Assembly (NCBI GenBank): GCA_017625275.1
Contig: JAGALI010000190.1
Span: 1 to 20,401 of the forward strand
Length of the DNA stretch: 20,401 nucleotides
From: Clostridia bacterium
Lineage (GTDB): Bacteria > Bacillota > Clostridia > Oscillospirales > CAG-272
Direction: 5' to 3'
Shown here in pieces: positions 1-6,263 of the stretch. The stretch's first letter is position 1. Every line of letters starts with the position of its first letter. The notes under the pieces were generated by a model. It saw only the letters and a program-made list of their open reading frames with translations, did no database searches and was not told the origin of the DNA. The position numbers and the translations under genes are program-made.

Positions 1-1
1 A

Positions 2-277
2 GCAGTTGGCGCAATAGCTGTTATTGTTACCACATTTGTTGCAATTTATAGATATGTAAAGCGTGGCAGACTTTATTTATATGGCGGAGCAATACTAGCC
101 CTTGGCGCATATATGGTGCTTTTGGAGATATTGATTAGCAAGGTGTTTGATGGTGGCGTGCGCTTTATTTGGTCAAGATACCCATTGCTTGCAATGCTAA
201 TTATCGGAATTATGCTTATTGTAATTGCGGTTTGTAAGCCACTTAGAATGTCACTTAAAAAGAAATTTTTCTTGTGA
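2..277 (+). CDS. C-terminal fragment of an integral membrane protein
   Basis: The frame is open from the left edge and ends at TGA 275-277, giving the last 91 residues of a protein whose start lies outside the window. Two or three hydrophobic segments are visible: AVGAIAVIVTTFVAIY at the left edge, a stretch around GGAILALGAYMVLLEILI, and LLAMLIIGIMLIVIAV. It ends in a short basic tail, RMSLKKKFFL. That tail after a final membrane helix resembles the zinc-ribbon membrane proteins catalogued as DUF6320 in Clostridia, but this is a resemblance only because the diagnostic N-terminus is missing. The next gene starts 7 nt after the stop, and its ribosome binding site overlaps this stop codon, so the two are probably co-transcribed. 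Confidence is high that it is coding and low on identity. Confidence 0.7.
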   Translation, partial: AVGAIAVIVTTFVAIYRYVKRGRLYLYGGAILALGAYMVLLEILISKVFDGGVRFIWSRYPLLAMLIIGIMLIVIAVCKPLRMSLKKKFFL

Positions 278-284
278 GGATAAA

Positions 285-923
285 ATGAATATAGAAGGAA
301 TTTTGAAGGCTCTTGAAAGAGAGCAAATAGAGGCGTTTTTTGTTGAAAATAGAGAAAGGGCAAGAGAAAAGGCGCTCGAAATTATAGAAAAAAAGCGCAC
401 CCTGTGTGGAAAAAGCGAAAAGGAAATGCTGATTTCGTGGGGTGGCTCAGTAACTCTTGATGAATGTGGAATAAGGGATGCGGTAAGGGCAAAATATAAC
501 GCCCTTGACCCGTATTCTAAGCCAACCCCTGCCGAGCAAAGCGAGGCGAAAAGGCAGGCGTTGCTCTCCGATGTGTTTTTAATGGGCACAAACGCCCTTT
601 GCGAGAGTGGAGAGCTTGTTAATATTGATGGCAACGGCAACAGACTCGGCGCGCTGATTTACGGCCCTGATACAGTTATTGTCGTGCTTGGCAAAAACAA
701 AATCGTAAAAAATGTAAACGAGGCACAGGCTAGAATAAAGAAAATAGCTTGTCCTAAAAACGCAAAAAGGCTAAATCGCCAAACACCTTGTGCATTAAAT
801 GGCACCTGTGGTAATTGCTACATAGGCGGAGCGACAATTTGCTCACACACTGTTGTGACAAGATTTTCAACCACTCCCGACAGAATAAAGGTTATTATTG
901 TCAACGAGGAGCTAGGATATTAA
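285..923 (+). CDS. LUD-domain protein, lactate utilisation LutC/YkgG-like
   Basis: This 212-residue protein of the LUD (formerly DUF162) superfamily contains the family hallmarks: SWGGSVTLDECG near residues 68-79, then SDVFLMGTNALCESGELVNIDGNGNRLGALIYGP and IVVLGKNKIV (quoted in parts). Near the C-terminus is a cysteine cluster, PCALNGTCGNC followed by ATICSHTVVTR, that could bind a metal or Fe-S centre. Characterised relatives are subunits of the LutABC L-lactate oxidation complex, but many Clostridia carry lone LUD proteins whose reaction is unknown, and no lutA or lutB is visible here. I chose ATG 285 rather than the in-frame ATG 225. GAGGA sits four bases ahead of it, and the upstream start would bury the end of the preceding gene. 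The family call is firm and the physiological role is not. Confidence 0.88.
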   Translation: MNIEGILKALEREQIEAFFVENRERAREKALEIIEKKRTLCGKSEKEMLISWGGSVTLDECGIRDAVRAKYNALDPYSKPTPAEQSEAKRQALLSDVFLMGTNALCESGELVNIDGNGNRLGALIYGPDTVIVVLGKNKIVKNVNEAQARIKKIACPKNAKRLNRQTPCALNGTCGNCYIGGATICSHTVVTRFSTTPDRIKVIIVNEELGY

Positions 924-927
924 TAAG

Positions 928-976
928 CGTCGAGCGTGAAAAACCGACCTTTTGCGCGCGTTTTTATTCTTTTTAT
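928..976 (+). terminator. Possible weak terminator after the LUD gene
   Basis: After the stop, a GCGTGAAAA arm can pair imperfectly with TTTTGCGCGC, followed by GTTTTTATTCTTTTT. The stem has an internal mismatch and is short, so intrinsic termination is plausible but not strong. The rest of 977-1019 is plain AT-rich DNA with no feature I can support. Confidence 0.3.
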
Positions 977-1019
977 TAAAATATTTTAAATAATAATATA
1001 TAAATTTTTAAAAATATAG

Positions 1020-1048
1020 TTGCAATTATCAAAAAAGTATGCTAAAAT
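1020..1048 (+). promoter_or_regulatory. Sigma-A-type promoter for ydbC
   Basis: TTGCAA (1020-1025) and TAAAAT (1043-1048) are separated by exactly 17 bases, about 70 bases before the ydbC start. The spacing and -10 box fit a housekeeping promoter; the -35 box matches four of six consensus bases. Confidence 0.7.
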
Positions 1049-1118
1049 CATCTTATACAGGAGAATTTGCCTTTTTTGGTAAGTTTTTCGGAATCTTAAA
1101 GGGAGGTTTGTTCGTAAA

Positions 1119-1340
1119 ATGGCTGAATTCAAATTCGACATCGTGAAAAATTTCGGTACAGTTTCCGATAGTAACAATGGTTGGGTAAAGGAAGTCAACC
1201 TTGTAAGCTGGAACGAGCGCGAGCCTGTCTATGACATCCGCGTTTGGCAGGAAGGTCACGAAAAACTCGGCAAGGGTATTACTCTTACTGAAGAGGAAAT
1301 CAAGAATCTTAAGGCATTGCTTAATGAGATGGATATCTAA
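1119..1340 (+). CDS. ydbC: YdbC-type PC4-like ssDNA-binding protein
   Basis: This complete 73-residue protein matches the bacterial YdbC family, the PC4 (transcriptional coactivator p15) fold that binds single-stranded DNA or RNA as a dimer. Visible landmarks are the N-terminal MAEFKFDIVKNFGTVSDSN, the aromatic and basic strand GWVKEVNLVSWN, PVYDIRVWQEGHEKLGKGITLT, and a C-terminal helix TEEEIKNLKALLNEMDI. These correspond to the small beta sheet plus helix of the fold, and the length is typical. The Shine-Dalgarno sequence AAAGGGAGG lies about 12 bases upstream, slightly far but clear. The gene is monocistronic in appearance, with its own promoter (1020-1048) and terminator (1349-1380). Its likely role is nucleic-acid binding linked to transcription or replication; the exact function in Firmicutes is not established. 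Confidence 0.9.
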   Translation: MAEFKFDIVKNFGTVSDSNNGWVKEVNLVSWNEREPVYDIRVWQEGHEKLGKGITLTEEEIKNLKALLNEMDI

Positions 1341-1348
1341 TAAAAACA

Positions 1349-1380
1349 CCCGTGTGCTTAGTCACACGGGATTTTTATTT
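1349..1380 (+). terminator. Intrinsic terminator of ydbC
   Basis: CCCGTGTG (1349-1356), a six-base loop and CACACGGG (1363-1370) form a perfect 8-bp GC-rich stem followed by ATTTTTATTT. It begins nine bases after the ydbC stop. Confidence 0.92.
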
Positions 1381-1398
1381 GTGGATATAGCCAAAGAA

Positions 1399-1423
1399 AA
1401 AGCCTCGATTTTTTCGAGGCTTT
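1399..1423 (-). terminator. Intrinsic terminator of the minus-strand operon
   Basis: AAAGCCTCGA (1399-1408) and TCGAGGCTTT (1414-1423) form a perfect 10-bp stem with a five-base loop. Read on the minus strand it is followed by a T-rich run, and it lies just past the stop of the EamA transporter. It separates this unit from the converging ydbC unit. Confidence 0.9.
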
Positions 1424-1425
1424 AA

Positions 1426-2367
1426 TTATTTCTCGCTTGGTGACTCTGCCACCCTTTTTCTTTTTAATATATCAGCAGGAAGCTGAGATAGCACAATTCC
1501 CACAAGCATCAGCGCACAGCCGATAAGCATTGTTGAGGAAGGAACTGTTTTTTCAATTATGCTCTCAAATACCACTGAGAATAGCCCCTCTGTTGCAAAA
1601 AGGAGAGATGCAATAGCTGGTGGTGTGAATTTCTGTCCTATAATTTGGCAGGTGTATGCCACGCCAGTTGACATAAAGCCACAATAGAGAATAGGACCGA
1701 TAACAGCAACAAAGCCCTCCCAGGTGATATGTCCAAAAAAGATACCTGCTATAATATTGAGCACGCCGACTGTGAAAAATTGCACAGTGCAATATCTAAG
1801 CGTGCTTACCCTGCCAATAAAACGGTCGATAACAATTATATGTGCAGTAAAGAATATTGCGCAAACGAAAATCAACACATCTCCCCATTGAAGCGAGAAG
1901 CTACCACCATTCATGCAGAGGAAGTAAAGTCCTGTAAAGGAGAAAACGACAGCGCCCCAAACAAGAGGAGATATTCTTTGCTTAAATATAACGAAGGAAG
2001 CGATAGGCACAAATACAAGGTAAAGACCGGTTATAAAGCCAGCCTTTCCACTTTGCTGAGTTGCCTCAATGCCGAACTGCTGAAGCGCAGAGGCGATAAA
2101 GAGCACAGCACCAGTTATCACGCCAAAAATTAAGGTGCATTTGTGCTTTTTTTGCTTGATTTCGCGAGGAAGCTCGTGCTCTCTTTCAAAAATGAACCAA
2201 AGAGGAATAAGCACCACGCTACCAAGTAGCCAGCGAAGTCCACCGAAGAAGAACGCATCAATTTTATCTGCGTTATAAGAGGCAATCTCCTGCGCCGAGA
2301 AGGCAGAGCCCCAAACTATAGCAGCAATCAAGCAAAGACCTGCTGACAAAATTCGTTTTTTATTCAT
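1426..2367 (-). CDS. EamA/DMT-family transporter
   Basis: This 313-residue polytopic membrane protein of the drug/metabolite transporter superfamily has the usual two EamA repeats and about ten hydrophobic segments. The first repeat opens with LCLIAAIVWGSAFSAQE, and the second ends with IASLLFATEGLFSVVFESII and LIGCALMLVGIVLSQL, both typical of the family. A short basic tail, LKRKRVAESPSEK, follows. Members export or import amino acids, nucleosides, sugars or toxic metabolites; the substrate cannot be read from the sequence. Its ATG lies inside the last codons of dusB (8-nt overlap) and no good ribosome binding site stands directly before it, so translation is probably coupled to dusB. It is the last gene of the minus-strand unit, directly before a strong terminator. 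Confidence 0.9.
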   Translation of the reverse strand: MNKKRILSAGLCLIAAIVWGSAFSAQEIASYNADKIDAFFFGGLRWLLGSVVLIPLWFIFEREHELPREIKQKKHKCTLIFGVITGAVLFIASALQQFGIEATQQSGKAGFITGLYLVFVPIASFVIFKQRISPLVWGAVVFSFTGLYFLCMNGGSFSLQWGDVLIFVCAIFFTAHIIVIDRFIGRVSTLRYCTVQFFTVGVLNIIAGIFFGHITWEGFVAVIGPILYCGFMSTGVAYTCQIIGQKFTPPAIASLLFATEGLFSVVFESIIEKTVPSSTMLIGCALMLVGIVLSQLPADILKRKRVAESPSEK

Positions 2368-3340
2368 GTTCTAAGCTATTTTCCTTTAAATAATTAATTA
2401 TTCTGTTTATGTCCTCAAGAGAGGTGGCTGTGTTAATCATGCCACGTGCGCTAGTTCCAAAGCGCATGCCCTTTGTGTACCATGCAAGGTGCTTTCTTGC
2501 CTCGCACACACCGATTTTCTCGCCGACCTCTTGGCAGAGCATGGTTAACTGCTCAAGCGCGATATCAAGGCGATTTTCAACACTAGGTCTTGTATATTCC
2601 TTACCCTCAATAAGACATTTTATATGCTCAAAGATAAACGGATTGCCCATAGCGCCTCTGCCAACCATAACTCCATCACAGCCGGTTGTATCAAGCATTT
2701 TAATCGCGTCCTCGGCACAGAATATGTCGCCGTTTCCGATAACAGGGATGCTAACTGAGTCCTTTACACCTTTAATAATGCTCCAATCAGCACTTGGCTC
2801 ATACATTTGAGAGCGCGTGCGTGCGTGAATGGTAATCGCGCTAGCGCCAGATGCCTCTGCAATTTTTGCAATCTCGGTGCAGTTTATAGAGGATTTGTCC
2901 CAGCCTGCGCGAATTTTAACTGTTACAGGCACAAGAGATTTTTTGACACACTCTGTGATGATTTTCTCGCAAAGAGCGCTATCACGCATAAGCGCACTGC
3001 CATCGCCAGAGCTTACAATCTTTTTAACAGGACAGCCCATATTTATATCAATAAATTCAGGCACGCGATTGTTTTTTGCGTGCTTATATTCACCAGAGGA
3101 TAGAAGATATGCGCTTCTTGCCATAATATCAGGGTCGTGACCAAATATTTGGATTGAAATAGGCGTATCGTCCTCGTGGATTTCGGCAAGAGTAGCAGTT
3201 TTCTTATCCTCATAGTGCATAGCGACAGAGCTAATCATCTCGCTAACACAAAGCTCAGCCCCAAAGCGCCTTGCCATAACGCGAAATGGGTGGTCACTAA
3301 CGCCAGCCATAGGGGCACATATTAATTTGTAGTTGAACAT
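2360..3340 (-). CDS. dusB: tRNA-dihydrouridine synthase DusB
   Basis: This 326-residue FMN-dependent enzyme reduces specific uridines in the tRNA D-loop to dihydrouridine using NAD(P)H. A TIM-barrel core is indicated by APMAGVSDHPFR (residues 9-20), INMGCPVKKI with the catalytic cysteine at residue 103, VKIRAGWD, ITIHARTRSQMY, IPVIGNGDI and GVMVGRGAMGNPFIFE for flavin phosphate binding. A smaller helical domain follows. Length and motif order fit the DusB/NifR3 family. I chose ATG 3340 because AAAAGGGGGG lies five bases upstream and the protein then starts MFNYKLICAPMAG as expected. An in-frame extension to 3424 is open but runs through a structured intergenic segment. In many bacteria dusB neighbours fis or lysS; here its partner is an overlapping EamA transporter gene. 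Confidence 0.95.
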   Translation of the reverse strand: MFNYKLICAPMAGVSDHPFRVMARRFGAELCVSEMISSVAMHYEDKKTATLAEIHEDDTPISIQIFGHDPDIMARSAYLLSSGEYKHAKNNRVPEFIDINMGCPVKKIVSSGDGSALMRDSALCEKIITECVKKSLVPVTVKIRAGWDKSSINCTEIAKIAEASGASAITIHARTRSQMYEPSADWSIIKGVKDSVSIPVIGNGDIFCAEDAIKMLDTTGCDGVMVGRGAMGNPFIFEHIKCLIEGKEYTRPSVENRLDIALEQLTMLCQEVGEKIGVCEARKHLAWYTKGMRFGTSARGMINTATSLEDINRIINYLKENSLEHE

Positions 3341-3352
3341 ATTACCCCCCTT

Positions 3353-3470
3353 TTGGAGTGCGGAATGAGCAAAGCTCAAATGTGGAATACGGATGTGCGA
3401 ACACTCCAAGAGCGCAATATACACGCCTCGGGGTTCGCGAGTAAGCCCCTGCAGGCATACTTACTTGCAC
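3353..3470. repeat. Structured intergenic segment, possible dispersed repeat or leader
   Basis: This 118-bp stretch sits between the DUF6472-like gene and dusB and is more GC-rich than other gaps in the window. It contains TTGGAGTG (3353-3360) facing CACTCCAA (3402-3409), with a small GAGC-AAA-GCTC hairpin between them. A second imperfect inverted pair is GCGAGTAAG and CTTACTTGC, flanking the palindrome CTGCAG. One arm of the first pair ends next to the dusB ribosome binding site, so folding could affect dusB translation. It is not a recognised riboswitch as far as I can tell. A small repeat of the REP or MITE type is an alternative; one copy cannot settle this. Confidence 0.4.
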
Positions 3471-3476
3471 TCGGCT

Positions 3477-3650
3477 TTAGTTTTGCTTTTGCACGGATTT
3501 ATACTCATCGTAAAATTTATAGTAAGGACAGGAGCTGTTTTTTCTTGTAAGATAGTCAAGGTATTCGTCCTCGTCGAGGTCTATTGTGCAAACATAGTCG
3601 CCAATATCCTCGTCGTAGTCAAAATGCTCACAGCTTTCGCAATTATTCAC
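3477..3650 (-). CDS. Small cysteine-containing acidic protein (DUF6472-like)
   Basis: The predicted 57-residue protein reads VNNCESCEHFDYDEDIGDYVC, then TIDLDEDEYLDYL and SSCPYYKFYDEYKSVQKQN (given in parts). Four cysteines in the pattern CxxC, C, C and the acidic DxDEDE segment resemble the short Clostridia family named DUF6472, probably a small zinc-binding fold. No function is known. I chose GTG 3650: GGGGG stands seven bases upstream, and the conserved part begins here. The in-frame ATG at 3704 would translate 18 extra residues lying out of frame inside the preceding gene. The GTG overlaps the end of the lipoprotein gene by 8 nt, indicating translational coupling. The family assignment is from memory of the motif. 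Confidence 0.72.
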   Translation of the reverse strand: MNNCESCEHFDYDEDIGDYVCTIDLDEDEYLDYLTRKNSSCPYYKFYDEYKSVQKQN

Positions 3651-4800
3651 CTGTATACCCCCAATCGGCAGGAATAAAAATAGTTTTGTTCGTTGTGAAA
3701 TCATAAGATTCGTTCCACTTTGCAGTCCAGCTATCAGGCTTGGCTTGAGCCCTACAGTGAATTGTAAGCAATGGGCAGTAATAAAACGCGCGCTCGCCTA
3801 CTGCAGTTACGTTACTTGGAATAATTATACTTGAAAGAGAGGTACAGCTCCAGAAGGCGCGTGTGCCTATGCTTGTTAACGATGTAGGAAGCTTTATGCT
3901 CTTTAGAGCGTCGCAAGCCCCAAAGCCCTCGTCGCCAATGCTTAAAAGACCATCTGGAAGGATTACGCCTTCAAGGTAATGATTGTTTGAAAAGGCAAAC
4001 GCCTCAATGCTTGTAACTCCGTTTGGTACGGTAAATGAGGTGTCGGTCTTGTCGTGTGGATAGAGAATAAGTGCTTTTCCGTCCTTTGTATATAGGACAT
4101 TGTCCACCGACTTATATGAACCATTGTCCTCGCTTACAGTAATTGTCTTAAGATTAGAACAGCCAGTAAATGCATTTTTGCCGATAGAGGAAACCGAGTC
4201 TGAAATTGTCAGCGTACCAAAGCGAGCGTTTAGAAACGCGTTTTCTCCTATTTCCTTTATTCCTGTGCCGAGCGTCAGCTCTGAAAGGGCAATACAATTG
4301 GCAAATGCGTTTTTCTCAATGGTTGTAATAGTATCGGGAATTGTTAGCCTTTTGAGATTGAGATTGCCTTCAAAGCCATTCTCAAGAATCACAGTAACCT
4401 TTTTGCCGTTGTATGTAGCTGGAATATTTATTTCGTTAAGGTAAATTGCGTTTCCTACACTTACAGCGTATGTGTTATCGCTTAGTGGGAAGAAGTCAAG
4501 CCCCTGTGGGTTTTGAGAAGATGAAAGCCAGTTAAGAAAATCAGCCTCAGAGCCCTTATTTCCTTGGGAGAGCCAAATGTCATATGCGCTCTTTCCATCA
4601 GCGCCACTTGCACCATTTGCTCCGTTTTTACCATCAGCACCCCTTAGCCAGTTAAGAAAATCAGCCTCAGAGCCTGTGTTTCCTTGGTCAAGCCATATTT
4701 CATAGGCACTTTTTCCATCACTTGGCGTTTTCTCGTCCTCACATGAGGCAAAGCAAAAGACAGATAAAATAGCGAGAAGTAAAACAAGTAATCTTTTCAT
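3643..4800 (-). CDS. Surface lipoprotein with collagen-like/SAYEIWL modules and BspA-type leucine-rich repeats
   Basis: This 385-residue predicted lipoprotein has an N-terminal signal, MKRLLVLLLAILSVFCFASC, ending in a lipobox with acylated Cys20. Residues of about 30-100 hold two copies of a GKSAYEIWLDQGNTGSEADFL-like module with a 40-residue period. They are joined by short Gly-X-Y triplets (GADGKNGANGASGADGK) of collagen-like character. From about residue 110 to 360 come repeated units such as LTIPDTITTIEKNAFANC and LPTSLTSIGTRAFWSC, which are LRR_5 (BspA-like) leucine-rich repeats common in host-associated anaerobes. AAAGGAG precedes the ATG by five bases. It is probably anchored to the outer face of the membrane and involved in binding or adhesion. 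It lies between cysS and the DUF6472-like gene with no apparent functional link to either. Confidence 0.88.
   Translation of the reverse strand: MKRLLVLLLAILSVFCFASCEDEKTPSDGKSAYEIWLDQGNTGSEADFLNWLRGADGKNGANGASGADGKSAYDIWLSQGNKGSEADFLNWLSSSQNPQGLDFFPLSDNTYAVSVGNAIYLNEINIPATYNGKKVTVILENGFEGNLNLKRLTIPDTITTIEKNAFANCIALSELTLGTGIKEIGENAFLNARFGTLTISDSVSSIGKNAFTGCSNLKTITVSEDNGSYKSVDNVLYTKDGKALILYPHDKTDTSFTVPNGVTSIEAFAFSNNHYLEGVILPDGLLSIGDEGFGACDALKSIKLPTSLTSIGTRAFWSCTSLSSIIIPSNVTAVGERAFYYCPLLTIHCRAQAKPDSWTAKWNESYDFTTNKTIFIPADWGYTGE
4526..4674 (-). repeat. 120-bp tandem module inside the lipoprotein gene
   Basis: A 29-bp stretch at 4526-4554 recurs identically at 4646-4674, exactly 120 bp apart, which is 40 codons. 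Flanking bases are similar but diverged. This encodes the duplicated SAYEIWL module and suggests recent in-frame duplication. Confidence 0.85.
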
Positions 4801-4822
4801 GTTATCTCCTTTCTATATTGCG

Positions 4823-4846
4823 TTGGCTCGCAAAAAAGCGAGCCAA
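4823..4846 (-). repeat. Perfect 9-bp hairpin after cysS without a U-tract
   Basis: TTGGCTCGC (4823-4831) and GCGAGCCAA (4838-4846) are separated by six A residues and lie eight bases past the cysS stop. On the minus strand the loop is TTTTTT and the bases after the stem are CGCAATATAG, so it lacks the U-run of an intrinsic terminator. It may be an RNA processing or stability element between cysS and the lipoprotein gene. Confidence 0.75.
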
Positions 4847-4853
4847 TAATTAT

Positions 4854-6263
4854 TTAGTCAATAGTGTAGGTTGTGCCTTGGGGTGTGTCTATAAGAGTAA
4901 CACCCCTTGTCTTAAGGTCGTTTCTGATTTCATCAGCACGCGCGTAGTTTTTAGCCCTTTTAGCCTCAGCGCGCTCGACGATAAGAGCCTCAATTTCCCT
5001 TTCGAAATCGCTCTTTTCAGTCACAGGAGCCTCGGCTGTCTCCTCGTCCTTAACAAGGTCAAGAGAGAGAACTGCATCAATATCACGAAGCGCCTCTAGC
5101 TTTGTCGCATCATTTACCTGAGCCTTAAGAATATCATAGATATTTGTAATTCCGAGCGCAGTGTTCATATCGTTTCCGATAGCCTTTAAGAAGCGCTCCT
5201 TGTTTGCCTTAACAAACTCCATATCAGCCTCGCCCTCGCGCTTGAGACCTGCAATTTTACGAAGAAGCTTGTTGTAGGTTGCGCTTGCCTGGTCAAGAGC
5301 CTCATAGGAGAATACAAGAGGCTTACGATAGTGTGACTGTAGGCAGAAGAAGCGATAAGCTACAGGATTGTAGCCCTTGCTTTCAAGCAAGGAAACCGTA
5401 AGGAACTCGCCCTTTGACTTTGACATTTTTCCTGTTTCGTCATTGAGGTGATGAACATGGAACCAGTAATTACACCACTTGTGACCGAGATACGCCTCGC
5501 TTTGTGCAATTTCGTTTGTGTGGTGAGGGAATATGTTATCAACACCACCACAGTGAATGTCAAGGTATTCGCCACAGTGCTTCATGCTAATGCAGGAGCA
5601 TTCAATATGCCAGCCAGGGTAGCCAACACCCCAAGGGCTATCCCACTTAAGCTCCTGGTCGTCAAACTTTGATTTTGTAAACCAAAGCACAAAGTCGCTC
5701 TTGTTTTTCTTGCTTGTATCCTCTGTAACATCCTCTCTTACACCAACCATAAGCTCGTCACTTGAGTGACCTGTAAGGGCATTGTAGTCAGCAATTTTAG
5801 AGGTGTCAAAGTAAACATTTCCGTCAGCTATGTAAGCAAAGCCCCTTTCGATAAGCCCCTCAATGGTCTTTATAAATTCAGGAATGCATTGAGTCGCAGG
5901 CTCAATAACATCAGGGGTCTTGATATTAAGCTTTTCACAGTCCTTAAAGAATGCGTCCTTGTAAAACTCTGCAATCTCCAAAACTGTCTTTTTCTCACGC
6001 TTCGCACCCTTGAGCATTTTGTCCTCACCAGTGTCACCATCGCTTGTAAGGTGACCAACATCGGTAATGTTCATAACCCTTTTTACATCATATCCAGCGT
6101 AGCGAAGTGCCTTTTCAAGCACATCCTCCATCATATATGTGCGAAGATTACCTATATGTGCAAAGTGATATACAGTAGGACCACAGGTGTACATTTGAAC
6201 CTTGTTTCCATCACGAGGAATAAATTCCTCAACTGTTCTTGAAAGTGTATTATAAAGCTTCAT
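4854..6263 (-). CDS. cysS: Cysteinyl-tRNA synthetase
   Basis: This 469-residue class I aminoacyl-tRNA synthetase attaches cysteine to tRNA-Cys in the cytosol. It has CGPTVY with zinc-ligand Cys27, the HIGN signature at 36-39, WHIECS with Cys222, FPHHTNE with His247 and Glu251 as remaining zinc ligands, and GKMSKSKG with KMSKS at 279-283. The C-terminal part carries the anticodon-binding helical region, ending RADEIRNDLKTRGVTLIDTPQGTTY, all standard for CysRS, and the length is usual. I chose ATG 6263 because the product then starts MKLYNTLSR as in homologues, with AAGGAG nine bases upstream. ATG 6269, two codons earlier, is possible. The start overlaps the end of the upstream protease gene by 14 nt, so translation is probably coupled. 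Confidence 0.97.
   Translation of the reverse strand: MKLYNTLSRTVEEFIPRDGNKVQMYTCGPTVYHFAHIGNLRTYMMEDVLEKALRYAGYDVKRVMNITDVGHLTSDGDTGEDKMLKGAKREKKTVLEIAEFYKDAFFKDCEKLNIKTPDVIEPATQCIPEFIKTIEGLIERGFAYIADGNVYFDTSKIADYNALTGHSSDELMVGVREDVTEDTSKKNKSDFVLWFTKSKFDDQELKWDSPWGVGYPGWHIECSCISMKHCGEYLDIHCGGVDNIFPHHTNEIAQSEAYLGHKWCNYWFHVHHLNDETGKMSKSKGEFLTVSLLESKGYNPVAYRFFCLQSHYRKPLVFSYEALDQASATYNKLLRKIAGLKREGEADMEFVKANKERFLKAIGNDMNTALGITNIYDILKAQVNDATKLEALRDIDAVLSLDLVKDEETAEAPVTEKSDFEREIEALIVERAEAKRAKNYARADEIRNDLKTRGVTLIDTPQGTTYTID

Noticed and set aside
251..640. 129-codon minus-strand frame opposite the LUD gene
   Set aside because: It is a shadow of a well-supported coding gene, with no ribosome binding site or recognisable motif.
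3341..3424. In-frame 28-residue N-terminal extension of DusB
   Set aside because: A strong ribosome binding site stands before the internal ATG 3340 and homologous proteins start there; the extension crosses structured intergenic DNA.
3353..3677. Plus-strand open frames of 65 and 94 codons
   Set aside because: They run across the structured gap and antisense to the DUF6472-like gene, with no ribosome binding site or recognisable protein; probably incidental.
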